From Flavobacteriales bacterium ALC-1 (GTDB lineage Bacteria; Bacteroidota; Bacteroidia; Flavobacteriales; Flavobacteriaceae): a stretch of 54,455 nucleotides of DNA. The stretch is taken from contig ABHI01000008.1 of NCBI GenBank assembly GCA_000171875.1, positions 1 to 54,455 on the forward strand. Direction: 5' to 3'. Under the pieces are notes generated by a model that saw only the letters and a list, made by a program, of their open reading frames with translations, searched no databases and was not told the origin of the DNA. A program made the position numbers and the translations under genes. Each line of letters opens with the position of its first letter. Position 1 is the stretch's first letter. Below are positions 18,974-27,643 of the stretch, piece after piece.

Positions 18974-20140
18974 TTAGGATTTCTTCAAATAAAATAATCC
19001 TACAGCTGGACCTACTGCCAAAATTAAAAATACAAACTGTGTATAGCCATAATTAGCAATCAAAAAATTAAGTAACTGAATACTCACAATAGTAATAGCA
19101 AAACCAATACAATTCACAATAGTTAGAGCTGTACCTTTTGATTCTGAATCACTGTTTTGAGCGACCATAGTTGAAAATAAAGGTGAGTCGGCAATAACAA
19201 CCATTCCCCAAAAAATAAGAAAGACAATAAAAATGATACTAGAATTTGTTATAAAAAATAATGGTGAAAACAGGCAACACAAGCCAGATATACTTAATGA
19301 TAAAAAGGCTGTTTTTTTAACTCCATATCTACTAGAAATATAACCACCTAGAATACAAGCTACAGTTCCAGCAGCAATAATAATAAACGAAAATAAATGA
19401 ATGTTGGGTTGAGTATTATGAAGTTCTGAATGCGTTATAAGAAGTATGGGAACAAACGTCCAAAAGGCATAAAGTTCCCACATATGCCCAAAATAACCAA
19501 AGGCTGCAGATCGAAAAGACTCATTCTTAAAAACATTGTAGATTTTTGAAACATCAAATCTAGATGCTAATTTTTGATATGGACCATTTGGCACAAATAG
19601 TAACATTAGTAATCCTCCAAACAGCGCTAGGATAGAAGTGATCCAAATAACAGTTTGCCATTTAAGACTTAATCCAAAAGATTTTATTAGATGTGGAAAT
19701 GCGGTTCCTAAAACCAATGCAGCAACTAAAAAGCTCAATGATTTTCCTAGACCTTTTTTAAAATGATCTGCTGCGATTTTCATTCCTACAGGATAGATTC
19801 CAGCTAAACTAAAACCCGTTAAAAATCGAAAATATAATAAGGTTGTAATCGTATTGTCAGAATAAAGTATACCAAGATTAAAGCCAGCACCTAGTACAGC
19901 ACAAATAAAAAATATTTTGGAAGGCGAAAAACGGTCACTTAAAGTAAGTATAGCAAATACTAATGTTCCGATAATAAAACCAAATTGTACTGAAGAACTT
20001 ATGTAGCCTAATGATTGTGAGCTTATATTAAATGTAGAAATTAAATCTTCAATAATAGAATTGCCAGCAAACCAAAGTGAGGTGCAACAAAATTGAGAAA
20101 AAATGATGATTGGTAGTATCCATTTAATTGATTTAGACAT
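18974..20140 (-). CDS. Major facilitator superfamily transporter
   Basis: 388 residues with about 12 hydrophobic segments. The motif region LSDRFSPSKIFF between TM2 and TM3 and FRFLTGFSLAGIYPVGMKI in TM4-5 fit MFS; GGYISSRYGVKKTAF marks the second half. The substrate cannot be told from sequence. Starts 21 bp after the preceding minus-strand gene, so probably the third gene of that operon. Confidence 0.88.
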   Translation of the reverse strand: MSKSIKWILPIIIFSQFCCTSLWFAGNSIIEDLISTFNISSQSLGYISSSVQFGFIIGTLVFAILTLSDRFSPSKIFFICAVLGAGFNLGILYSDNTITTLLYFRFLTGFSLAGIYPVGMKIAADHFKKGLGKSLSFLVAALVLGTAFPHLIKSFGLSLKWQTVIWITSILALFGGLLMLLFVPNGPYQKLASRFDVSKIYNVFKNESFRSAAFGYFGHMWELYAFWTFVPILLITHSELHNTQPNIHLFSFIIIAAGTVACILGGYISSRYGVKKTAFLSLSISGLCCLFSPLFFITNSSIIFIVFLIFWGMVVIADSPLFSTMVAQNSDSESKGTALTIVNCIGFAITIVSIQLLNFLIANYGYTQFVFLILAVGPAVGLFYLKKS

Positions 20141-20161
20141 GATTTTATTTTCAAGATGATA

Positions 20162-20728
20162 TTATTTCTTAATTTTTAAATCAACATCTATATAATCATC
20201 ATCACTGTTTTTTTTCGGAAAGGTAATATCAATATCATACTTAATGTTATAAAGACTTAAAACTTTATCAAGGTTTTCTTTTTTTGTTTTAGTTAGTTTA
20301 TAGTTATTGATATAATAGGAGAGGTATTTGGTCGCAATAGGAAATATAAATAATATACTTCCCAATATTAATATCACAGCAGCATAGCCTAGATATCTAT
20401 CATAATTGTGGCCATAATTCCAATTTTTAAATAAAAATAAACCAACATAACAACCTGCTATAATTAATAGGGTACCAAGAATGTAAAATGCTATGCAGTT
20501 AATATAAGTACGCCATTTGATTTTTAGTATACCTTCATATTCTATATTGATAGTATTAATTTCAAACTCTAGCTTACTGTCTAATTTAGCATTAACACAT
20601 TTTCTGTAAAACTCAGGTTTTTTATTAGTTATGCGACAATATGTTCCTGTTTTAAAATCTACTTCCTGATGGTCACAAAGCTGGCAGTGTTTGGTAATTG
20701 AAATATTAAGAGTACTGGACTCATTCAT
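20162..20728 (-). CDS. Hypothetical two-TM protein with N-terminal Cys cluster
   Basis: 188 residues. The N-terminal 45 residues hold four Cys (CQLC, TYCRI, YRKC), as in a small zinc-binding domain. Two transmembrane helices follow (about 75-97 and 112-132), then a Lys/Asp-rich cytosolic tail. It overlaps the upstream gene by 8 bp. No known family recognised. Confidence 0.75.
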   Translation of the reverse strand: MNESSTLNISITKHCQLCDHQEVDFKTGTYCRITNKKPEFYRKCVNAKLDSKLEFEINTINIEYEGILKIKWRTYINCIAFYILGTLLIIAGCYVGLFLFKNWNYGHNYDRYLGYAAVILILGSILFIFPIATKYLSYYINNYKLTKTKKENLDKVLSLYNIKYDIDITFPKKNSDDDYIDVDLKIKK

Positions 20729-21698
20729 CCTTAAAAGTCTTATACGTTACACCAATGCCATAATTGTATAAATCTCTTTTTAGTAAACTAGATTCAATTC
20801 CATTTCCTTTTTCAAATTTCACCCAATTATTACCACTAATAAAAACACGCTTTATATAGGTTTTTTTAGTTTCAATATCGTCAGTAAACGGAAGTAATGG
20901 TCTAAAGTTTGTTGGGATTTTAACGATGCCTCCATCTTTTCCTTTTATTTCCTTGTATTTTTTGTTTGGTAATAATTTCCCTGCTTTATTGGTGTAGCCT
21001 AAGACTTGAAGTGATACAAAAAAACCATTTTCAGGAATGTAAATATCATAGTCATCTACATTTAATTGGTATGCGTCACCATTTTTTTCAGTAGCTCTAA
21101 AGACTATTGTTTTGTAGGTTAATACTTTGCCTGGTGCTCCATTATTATTAGCATAGAATTTCACTTTAAATAAGGTAGAAAATTTCTTCTTTTCACTGTT
21201 TTTACGATTCCGTTTTTTCCAATCTTTAGATTCTAAAGCAATTGGAAATTGAACACTAGACAATTTTTGATCTTTAGTAGTTGCTTTAGGAAAATAAACA
21301 GCAATTTCAGACTCTATAGTTGGTAACCAACAGTTATAATAATCATCGTCTAAATATGGTTTTAGTGTTTCTTTTTTAAATTTTCTATCGAGTTTAATAC
21401 CTACTACAACTTCATCTAATTCGTCCGCTTGAGGCTGAAGAAATAATTCATTAGAAAGGTTTTCTGTGGCAATATTAAGATCCTTAAAACCTAATGCTGA
21501 GATAAAAAGTGAATCGATATCTGGATAGAGTTTTTTTGTGAAATAGAATTTACCTTCGTCATCAGCAAAAATACCATTGCCATTACCAAAAGATATAGTG
21601 GCATAACTCACTGGATACTTTGTAATACTATCTTTAATGGTTATTTGTGCAAAAGATAAATGACCAATAAATAATAAAATATATAAAATCTTATACAT
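20721..21698 (-). CDS. Carboxypeptidase-regulatory-like domain protein
   Basis: 325 residues. A signal peptide (ends LSFAQ) leads into ITIKDSITKYPVSYATISFG...IFADDEGKF, the start of a CarboxypepD_reg-like beta sandwich common at the N-terminus of TonB-dependent receptors. No receptor barrel follows; the rest is a soluble Lys-rich domain, so it is a stand-alone envelope protein. It is the first gene of a probable three-gene transcript. Confidence 0.78.
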   Translation of the reverse strand: MYKILYILLFIGHLSFAQITIKDSITKYPVSYATISFGNGNGIFADDEGKFYFTKKLYPDIDSLFISALGFKDLNIATENLSNELFLQPQADELDEVVVGIKLDRKFKKETLKPYLDDDYYNCWLPTIESEIAVYFPKATTKDQKLSSVQFPIALESKDWKKRNRKNSEKKKFSTLFKVKFYANNNGAPGKVLTYKTIVFRATEKNGDAYQLNVDDYDIYIPENGFFVSLQVLGYTNKAGKLLPNKKYKEIKGKDGGIVKIPTNFRPLLPFTDDIETKKTYIKRVFISGNNWVKFEKGNGIESSLLKRDLYNYGIGVTYKTFKDE

Positions 21699-21741
21699 GG
21701 TTAAGCTTATAGATTTTAAATATACATTTTTTATGCCATAA

Positions 21742-21769
21742 AAAAACGCCTCATTTCTGAGGCGTTTTT
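21742..21769. terminator. Terminator after the DUF6249 gene
   Basis: AAAAACGCCTCA and TGAGGCGTTTTT form a perfect 12-bp stem with a 4-base loop, 22 bp beyond the end of the minus-strand DUF6249 gene; it also works in the plus direction. Confidence 0.9.
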
Positions 21770-21791
21770 CTATTTGATTGATGAGGATTTA

Positions 21792-22136
21792 TTAATTTTC
21801 TAATGCTTTTCTTGTTTGAGTATAGCCTACATATAAGCCAGCACCAGCCATTAAGAATATCATCGAAGGATACACAGCGTCGTCTTCTAACCCTGTATAA
21901 GTATCTAAGATGTTAGCAATGAATACACCTAATCCAATACCCATTAAAAGAAATGCTAGGTTTAAAACGATAACTTTCCAAGACGATCCTCGTTTACCTA
22001 TGTTAAAAATACTAGCGTCAGCTCCTTTTTCAATAAGTGCTAATCGTTCTTTGTTTCGAGATGAGATGTATAAATAGAATATGCCAAATATTACTCCGAA
22101 AAATGCTATTGGTATAATTACTGCTCCTGGTTCCAT
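21792..22136 (-). CDS. DUF6249-type small membrane protein
   Basis: 114 residues, three hydrophobic segments. After the first helix comes SSRNKERLALIEKGADASIF, the characteristic cytosolic loop of DUF6249, then two more helices. Function unknown. It is transcribed divergently from the ECF sigma gene through a mirror-image ECF promoter, so it is probably a member of that sigma factor's regulon. Confidence 0.82.
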   Translation of the reverse strand: MEPGAVIIPIAFFGVIFGIFYLYISSRNKERLALIEKGADASIFNIGKRGSSWKVIVLNLAFLLMGIGLGVFIANILDTYTGLEDDAVYPSMIFLMAGAGLYVGYTQTRKALEN

Positions 22137-22178
22137 AGTTGTTTGTTTTTAATTGATTATTTTTAATTTGTTCATAGC

Positions 22179-22209
22179 TTATGACGACAAGTTTTTAGTT
22201 GAGGTTACA
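22179..22209 (-). promoter_or_regulatory. ECF-type promoter driving the DUF6249 gene
   Basis: Read on the minus strand: TGTAACC (22209-22203), 16 bases, CGTCATAA (22186-22179). The CGTC box and the 16-base spacer are identical to those of the divergent sigma-gene promoter. It sits 43 bp before the DUF6249 start codon. Confidence 0.65.
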
Positions 22210-22241
22210 ATTTTTTCAAAAAAAATATTTTTATCAATTTG

Positions 22242-22272
22242 TGTAACCTTATATATAAAGCAATCGTCTTAA
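22242..22272 (+). promoter_or_regulatory. ECF-type promoter driving the sigma factor gene
   Basis: TGTAACC (22242-22248), 16 bases, CGTCTTAA (22265-22272), only 6 bp before the ATG at 22279. Transcription would begin at or next to the start codon, so the mRNA may be leaderless. Confidence 0.65.
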
Positions 22273-22278
22273 ATAAAA

Positions 22279-22866
22279 ATGACCACCAACGACGATAACA
22301 TATTAATAGAATCTATTGAAAATGGCGACACTAAAGCATATGCGCAATTAGTGGATCGTTATAAGGACTTGGTCTATACATTAGCATTACGTATGCTAAA
22401 ACATAGAGAGGAGGCAGAAGAGGTGGCACAGGATACATTTATTAAGGTTTTTAAATCGTTAAATAAGTTTAAAGGGGATTCTAAATTTTCAACATGGATT
22501 TATAAAGTGACTTATAATACATGCTTAGATCGCATAAAAAAGAATAAGAAGTATTTAAATGATGTCGCTATAGATGAGTTTACATTTAATAAATTAGATA
22601 CAATAGATAATGCTTTAGATAATATTATTAAGGAAGAGAAAAGTGTTTTAATTAAAAATTGCATTAATAAATTACCAGAAGATAGTAGTGCTTTATTAAC
22701 GCTGTTTTATTTTGAAGAATTATCTTTAGATGAGATATCTAAGATTATTAATGTCGAAGCTAATACGGTTAAAGTGAAGCTTTTTAGGGCTCGAAAAAAA
22801 CTGGCTGTTATTTTAGAACAGTATTTGCAACCACAAAACAGATTGAATTATGAAACAGGACGATAA
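22279..22866 (+). CDS. ECF RNA polymerase sigma factor (first)
   Basis: 195 residues. Region 2 at about 20-90 (YAQLVDRYKDLVYTLALRML, EEVAQDTFIKVFKSL, STWIYKVTYNTCLDRIKK) and region 4 at about 130-185 (LTLFYFEELSLDEISKIINV, VKVKLFRARKKL). It is translationally coupled to the next gene by a 17-bp overlap. The promoter pair around it suggests autoregulation and control of DUF6249. Confidence 0.93.
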   Translation: MTTNDDNILIESIENGDTKAYAQLVDRYKDLVYTLALRMLKHREEAEEVAQDTFIKVFKSLNKFKGDSKFSTWIYKVTYNTCLDRIKKNKKYLNDVAIDEFTFNKLDTIDNALDNIIKEEKSVLIKNCINKLPEDSSALLTLFYFEELSLDEISKIINVEANTVKVKLFRARKKLAVILEQYLQPQNRLNYETGR

Positions 22867-23251
22867 AAGAATAGAAGATTTAGTCAATAAGTTAATGACT
22901 GCTGATAGCTTAGAACAAGCTCCTATTAATTTTACTGATAATGTAATGGCGAAAATAGAGACTTTATCTAATTCTAAAGCAACTATCTATAAACCTTTAA
23001 TTCCTAAATACATATTGTGGTTAGTTGGTATAAGTTTTATAGCAATAATTGGGTACATATTATTTAAGCAGCCAACAGGTAATAGTGATGGTTTATTAGA
23101 TAAATTTAATTTACCAGAATTTAATCTGTTAGAAGGTGTTTCATTTGAGTTTTCTAACGTTCTAGTATATGCGATGCTATTATTAGCTATAATGTTTAGT
23201 ATCCAAGTACCATTATTAAAGCATTATTTTGATAAACGAATGTCGTTTTAG
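22850..23251 (+). CDS. Membrane protein, putative anti-sigma factor
   Basis: 133 residues: a cytosolic N-terminus of about 50 residues with an anti-sigma-like helix (DLVNKLMTADSLEQAP..FTDNVMAKIETL), then two transmembrane helices (about 53-70 and 101-121). Overlap with the sigma gene and this topology fit a sigma-binding membrane regulator; no zinc-binding HxxxCxxC motif is present. The name rests on position. Confidence 0.75.
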   Translation: MKQDDKRIEDLVNKLMTADSLEQAPINFTDNVMAKIETLSNSKATIYKPLIPKYILWLVGISFIAIIGYILFKQPTGNSDGLLDKFNLPEFNLLEGVSFEFSNVLVYAMLLLAIMFSIQVPLLKHYFDKRMSF

Positions 23252-24564
23252 TTGGGGTAGTACCAAAACGGAATTCTTGAGTAATAGACTTGTTGTGTGT
23301 CTTTTCTCCAGATACGTTCTCTAAGTACTTTTAGTAAATGTTTACCCTCTGGTAAGTCTTTAATACCAACATAAGTTTCAAAGCCTTTTTGACCATTTGA
23401 ACTTTCTCCAATTATAAATTCACTTTTATAATCTGTAGAATCAATTTCTATAGTAAAAACTTCGTTTAATGTTTTCATGTAAGCGCGTCGCAAACTATCG
23501 CGTTTAGACCATGATACAGTAGAATTGGTAATCATTCTAGATTTTAACCCTCTAAGATCATCTTCTGGTTTTAGAGTTGGGTTAAAATCAAAGATATAAT
23601 CATCAAAGTCACCGTCCATGATCATAAAAACTTTTACGTAACTATCTGTAACGACTTTAGACTCTATAGCGACATCCTCAATAAAAGTTTCATCTGTAAG
23701 TGCATCTTCATAATTACGACTATCTGCTATAATACTATTTGAGTCCATATCATTACTGAAATAGCTTGAAGCTCTATAACCAAAAGTTGAAGCAAATACT
23801 ATTATTATATAAATAGGAACAAGGGCCAAACTCACTCTTCTTCCAAATTTATTATCTAAGAAGTTATAGACTAATGGACGATATAAAAACGCCAATGTAA
23901 TTTTACTAAAGACCCAATATATAGGAAAGTAAATACGACTTAACCATTTCTTTTTTTTGAGCCATCCTAGAGTTAAAAAGTCAATAAAAGTTAAAAGCAT
24001 TCCGATTACAAAAAAGACAAGTAAAGGAATACCAACCCAAGGGCCATATGAATCACTAATAGTATCATTGTCTAAGGTTAATCTAACAATTATTACAATA
24101 GATATAATACTAAACGTAAAAGCAAGAACATAGAAAATCAATAAGAAGGATATGGCAAAAATAATACTACAATAATCTTCTAATCGACCAATATATTTGT
24201 CAAATGAACCCACTTTCTTTTTAAGATATTTTGTGAATTTTTGACTATAATTAAGCTCTTCATAATCAATATCACCAGAAACGTATCGTAACCCTAATGC
24301 GCCAATCCAAAGCCCTCTTAAAATAACGTGCAGTAATAAGTTAAAAATAAGAATGGCACAAGAGACCATAACAACCGTTAATACAATCCAAGAGTAGATT
24401 TTTTCATCATTTTGTGCTGCAGTAGCGGCTATCTTTATATGAGGAAATGCTGTAAATAAACCAAAAATGGCAAAACCAGAAATAAGCAATTCGAGTTGCC
24501 AGCTTTCCTCTTGTAGTTTTTGCAGTAGTTTTTTAAATGCAGGATTATTATAATCTTGACTCAT
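23248..24564 (-). CDS. Hypothetical multi-pass membrane protein
   Basis: 438 residues. Six or so hydrophobic segments lie in the first 270 residues (LLISGFAIFGLFTAF, IVLTVVMVSCAILIF, FAISFLLIFYVLAF and others), followed by a soluble C-terminal domain of about 165 residues (VKVFMIMDGDFDDYIF...). No family recognised. It converges with the anti-sigma gene with a 4-bp overlap and is divergent from the second sigma gene. Confidence 0.78.
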   Translation of the reverse strand: MSQDYNNPAFKKLLQKLQEESWQLELLISGFAIFGLFTAFPHIKIAATAAQNDEKIYSWIVLTVVMVSCAILIFNLLLHVILRGLWIGALGLRYVSGDIDYEELNYSQKFTKYLKKKVGSFDKYIGRLEDYCSIIFAISFLLIFYVLAFTFSIISIVIIVRLTLDNDTISDSYGPWVGIPLLVFFVIGMLLTFIDFLTLGWLKKKKWLSRIYFPIYWVFSKITLAFLYRPLVYNFLDNKFGRRVSLALVPIYIIIVFASTFGYRASSYFSNDMDSNSIIADSRNYEDALTDETFIEDVAIESKVVTDSYVKVFMIMDGDFDDYIFDFNPTLKPEDDLRGLKSRMITNSTVSWSKRDSLRRAYMKTLNEVFTIEIDSTDYKSEFIIGESSNGQKGFETYVGIKDLPEGKHLLKVLRERIWRKDTQQVYYSRIPFWYYPN

Positions 24565-24633
24565 TGTTAGGTTGAATTAATTTACCCTAAATTTAGTCAT
24601 ATTCAATTAAATTCAATCATTTTTGAAATAATT

Positions 24634-24663
24634 TGAAACCCTTTTTATTTTTTATCGTTTTTA
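24634..24663 (+). promoter_or_regulatory. ECF-type promoter of the second sigma operon
   Basis: TGAAACC (24634-24640), 15 bases with a T-rich run, then CGTTTTTA (24656-24663), 25 bp before the ATG at 24688. It shares the AACC and CGT cores with the first ECF promoter pair but differs in spacer and flanks, so it may be read by a different sigma factor. Confidence 0.5.
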
Positions 24664-24687
24664 GAAATAGAACACCTAACCAATCAA

Positions 24688-25236
24688 ATGCACAAATTAG
24701 AAACCAAGCTTATTAAACTTTGTAAAAAAGGAAATCAAATTGCACAAATGCAAGTCTATGACAACTATTGTCAAGCGATGTTTACAGTTGCATGTCGTTA
24801 CCTAAAAAATGAAGAAGATGCAAAAGATGCAATGCAAGAAGGGTTTTTAAAAGCATTTATAAATATTGATAGTTACAAACCAGAAGCAACCTTTGGTGCT
24901 TGGTTAAAGCGAATTATAATTAACCAATGTTTAGATGTTTTAAAGAAGCAAAAGCTTGAATTTAGTAGTGATGAGGTGGAAAGTTTGCAAATTGTAGAAG
25001 ATAATAATTGGGATTTTGATAGCAGCATAACCAAACAAGACATTTTAAACGCTGTGGAGCAGTTAAATGAAAAACATAAAATAGTAGTTAAACTTTATTT
25101 AATTGAAGGTTATGATCACGAAGAGATTTCTAAAATATTAGAAATTCCAATAAAAACGTCCCGAACGCAATTAAGGCGTGGAAAACTAAAATTAAAGGAA
25201 CTATTAAAAACAAAGTACAATGAAGCGAGATATTAG
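24688..25236 (+). CDS. ECF RNA polymerase sigma factor (second)
   Basis: 182 residues. Region 2 (MQVYDNYCQAMFTVACRYLK, AKDAMQEGFLKAFINI, FGAWLKRIIINQCLDVLKKQ) and region 4 (LNEKHKIVVKLYLIEGYDHE, ISKILEIPIKTSRTQLRRGK). It is a paralogue of the gene at 22279 but clearly diverged. It starts a four-gene plus-strand operon; the first three genes overlap by 17 bp each. Confidence 0.92.
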   Translation: MHKLETKLIKLCKKGNQIAQMQVYDNYCQAMFTVACRYLKNEEDAKDAMQEGFLKAFINIDSYKPEATFGAWLKRIIINQCLDVLKKQKLEFSSDEVESLQIVEDNNWDFDSSITKQDILNAVEQLNEKHKIVVKLYLIEGYDHEEISKILEIPIKTSRTQLRRGKLKLKELLKTKYNEARY

Positions 25237-25732
25237 AGATTTATTTACAGAAGAAGACGATTTAAAAACACTTCCAGAAAGCCATAGAGCTGAGTTTTTA
25301 GAAAAATTAAAACAACAGCCAAAAGAAAAATCATCCTTTCCTTGGCTAAAGATTGCAGTTGTTATTTTAATTGCTCTAACTGTAGGCTTTAGTGTTTTTT
25401 ATAACCAATCAGAAGAAGAAAACTTATCACCAATAATAGCACAAATAGAAGCTGTTGAAGCCGAATATCTTGAAGATATAGAAAAAGAGTGGGAGAGTTT
25501 TGTAGCTATTGCTGAAGATGATGTTTTAGTAGAGCGTTTTAGAAAAAAACTAGAAGAATTAGATAATGATTACAAAGAAATTTCTACTCAGTTTAAAAAT
25601 GACGCTAATAATATTCTAGTTATAGAAGCTTTAGTCGATAATTTACAAACAAGACTTCAAATATTAAAAGACATACAGGAACACATCAGAATATTAAATC
25701 AAAATAACGAACAACATGAAAACACTATTTAA
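25220..25732 (+). CDS. Single-TM protein, putative anti-sigma factor
   Basis: 170 residues: short cytosolic N-terminus (MKRDIRDLFTEEDDLKTLPE, then HRAEFLEKLKQQP), one transmembrane helix (about 43-61) and a long acidic periplasmic coiled coil with heptad-like Leu/Ile spacing. Position right after a sigma gene with a 17-bp overlap supports an anti-sigma role; the periplasmic coil could be the sensor part. Function is inferred. Confidence 0.75.
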   Translation: MKRDIRDLFTEEDDLKTLPESHRAEFLEKLKQQPKEKSSFPWLKIAVVILIALTVGFSVFYNQSEEENLSPIIAQIEAVEAEYLEDIEKEWESFVAIAEDDVLVERFRKKLEELDNDYKEISTQFKNDANNILVIEALVDNLQTRLQILKDIQEHIRILNQNNEQHENTI

Positions 25733-26909
25733 GATTTCACTTGTATTAGTCATCACATTACAAGTTGCTATAGCACAAACACGTCCAAAAATTGAAATGG
25801 ATGAAAAGCATACTATTTATAAAGAGAGTTTTACCACAAATGATAATACAACATTAGTATTGAATTTAAAAAATACGTCTGCCCAAGTATTAGAGTCGCC
25901 AGATGGTAACGTGTATATTGAGTACACGATAGAATTTAAAAACACAAGAAAAAAACTTAAAGAAAGGCAGCTAAAACATTTATTAGTTTCAGGTAAAAAG
26001 GAAGGCAATAAAATTACATATTCATCAAAAACCAGAAATACCATAAGCCATAGTGTTTATAATTTTGATGAATTATTGATTGATCGTTTTGAAAAAAAGA
26101 ATTTATTAAAAGATTCATTGCCAAAACCTACTATTAGAAAATCTTTAGATTCTGTTATAAACGAGATTACCAATTCAGAATTATTATTTAGAAATAAAAT
26201 ACGTGGTGCATTAAAAATAACGCCACGTCAAACAGAGAGGAGGAATCGGAGCGTTAATAACCTTATAATCTCTAGAATGGTTATAAAAATCCCCAAAAAA
26301 ATTCATGTTAGAGCAACTATAGAGGATTCTAATTTAGTGTTTATGGATGATTTTTTTAATAGATCTACGATGAATGTTAGAAACTCTAAACTAAGATTTA
26401 AATCACTAGGAAATACACTTAACATCATTGATTTTGATAATGGGTACTTTAATGCTGAAGTAGTTTCAAGTGGCAATTATAGTTTTGCTAATGTAAAAGA
26501 AGTAAGAATAGGTCGTTTAAGTAATTCGCTATTAAATACTGAATTTACTAAAATAGGAATAGGTGAAATAGGAATAGGAAATAAAATTATAGACTTTAAT
26601 AGTGAATATTTCTTTTATAACTGGGCAAATGATTTTAAACGATTCGAATTATCATCCGAGTACTCAAAAATTCATTTTTGGTATCCTGACTTAAACCATA
26701 GCTTAGAGGTCATTGGGTACAATACTAGAAACTTACTTGGAAATGATGAATTCGAAGTAACTATGCAACCCAAAAGTAAAGAACGGAATTTATTGATGTC
26801 TAAACCATCGAAACCAGGAGAAGAAGTATCTGGTCATATCTTTTTTGATATCATTAATGGTATCATATACTCGCACAACGATTCTATCAAAACAATTAAT
26901 AAAGATTAA
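25716..26909 (+). CDS. Secreted DUF4097/adhesin-like beta protein
   Basis: 397 residues with a signal peptide (ends AIAQTR). Repeated short beta strands such as NLKNTSAQVLESPDGNVYIE and EDSNLVFMDDFFNRSTMNVR resemble the right-handed DUF4097-type autotransporter-like fold often encoded beside ECF/anti-sigma pairs in Bacteroidota. Probably an envelope target or modulator of the sigma factor. It overlaps the previous gene by 17 bp. Confidence 0.72.
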   Translation: MKTLFKISLVLVITLQVAIAQTRPKIEMDEKHTIYKESFTTNDNTTLVLNLKNTSAQVLESPDGNVYIEYTIEFKNTRKKLKERQLKHLLVSGKKEGNKITYSSKTRNTISHSVYNFDELLIDRFEKKNLLKDSLPKPTIRKSLDSVINEITNSELLFRNKIRGALKITPRQTERRNRSVNNLIISRMVIKIPKKIHVRATIEDSNLVFMDDFFNRSTMNVRNSKLRFKSLGNTLNIIDFDNGYFNAEVVSSGNYSFANVKEVRIGRLSNSLLNTEFTKIGIGEIGIGNKIIDFNSEYFFYNWANDFKRFELSSEYSKIHFWYPDLNHSLEVIGYNTRNLLGNDEFEVTMQPKSKERNLLMSKPSKPGEEVSGHIFFDIINGIIYSHNDSIKTINKD

Positions 26910-26912
26910 ATT

Positions 26913-27551
26913 ATGAAAACACTTAAAATTATGGCCGTTGCATTAAGTTGCTTCGGAGCACTAACAGCACAAGAAAATCAAGTAGATTTTGATAACCCTA
27001 AAGGGTTGAAAATGGAAACAGAGTATTCGTCAGACAATTCTGAAATACGAGATATTCTAAGTTTTGAAGGTATTGATTATTTGAAAATAAAATTTTCAGA
27101 CAATGAATTAAAAGGTAAAAGTTATAAGTTAAGTGTAAAAGAGATTTGGAACGGTGAGGTAAAATCTGAAACTATAGTACTAGATAGCAAAAATTTAGGT
27201 ATAAAGCAGTTTGAAACATTAAAAGACTCTGTACTTAATATGAAGGTTATTTCTAAATTAACGAGTGATAATCAACTGAAAATGACCTTTCAATTTCCAA
27301 GATTTAGTGTGACTAAAAAATATGATGCTATAAAATCTGATGATTATAGCTTAAGAAATTTGGCAGATGAGAGTAATTTAAAAATTGGTTACAATAAAGA
27401 GTTCTATTTGTTAGCTTATATTTTACCATATGAAAGAGAAGATGGTTCAAAATCATGGTGCGAAGTTGGTACTTCTGGTGATGATATTGAAAAATGGGGT
27501 ACTAAATTTGGAATAAAACACTACTTGCTTTTTGAGATGAAATTTGAATAG
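26913..27551 (+). CDS. Hypothetical secreted protein, last gene of ECF operon
   Basis: 212 residues with a signal peptide (ends ALTAQEN). Beta-rich, no recognised domain; the C-terminus (SWCEVGTSGDDIEKWGTKFG) has one Cys. It starts 3 bp after the previous gene, so it belongs to the same transcript and is probably part of the envelope output of the second sigma module. Confidence 0.72.
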   Translation: MKTLKIMAVALSCFGALTAQENQVDFDNPKGLKMETEYSSDNSEIRDILSFEGIDYLKIKFSDNELKGKSYKLSVKEIWNGEVKSETIVLDSKNLGIKQFETLKDSVLNMKVISKLTSDNQLKMTFQFPRFSVTKKYDAIKSDDYSLRNLADESNLKIGYNKEFYLLAYILPYEREDGSKSWCEVGTSGDDIEKWGTKFGIKHYLLFEMKFE

Positions 27552-27555
27552 ATTG

Positions 27556-27583
27556 CCATTAGCCATTAGCCATTAGCCATTAG
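27556..27583 (+). repeat. Four tandem GCCATTA heptamers
   Basis: Four perfect head-to-tail copies of GCCATTA, followed by a degenerate GCATTTG and then a TCTAA-rich stretch up to 27645. The last copy (AGCCA) can pair with TGGCT before a T-run at 27600-27606, so the end may double as a weak terminator for the sigma operon. Heptamer arrays of this kind can vary in copy number. Confidence 0.8.
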
Positions 27584-27643
27584 CATTTGCTTTTGGCTTT
27601 TTTTATCTAATAATCTAAGTTTCTAACGATCTAAATGTCTAAT

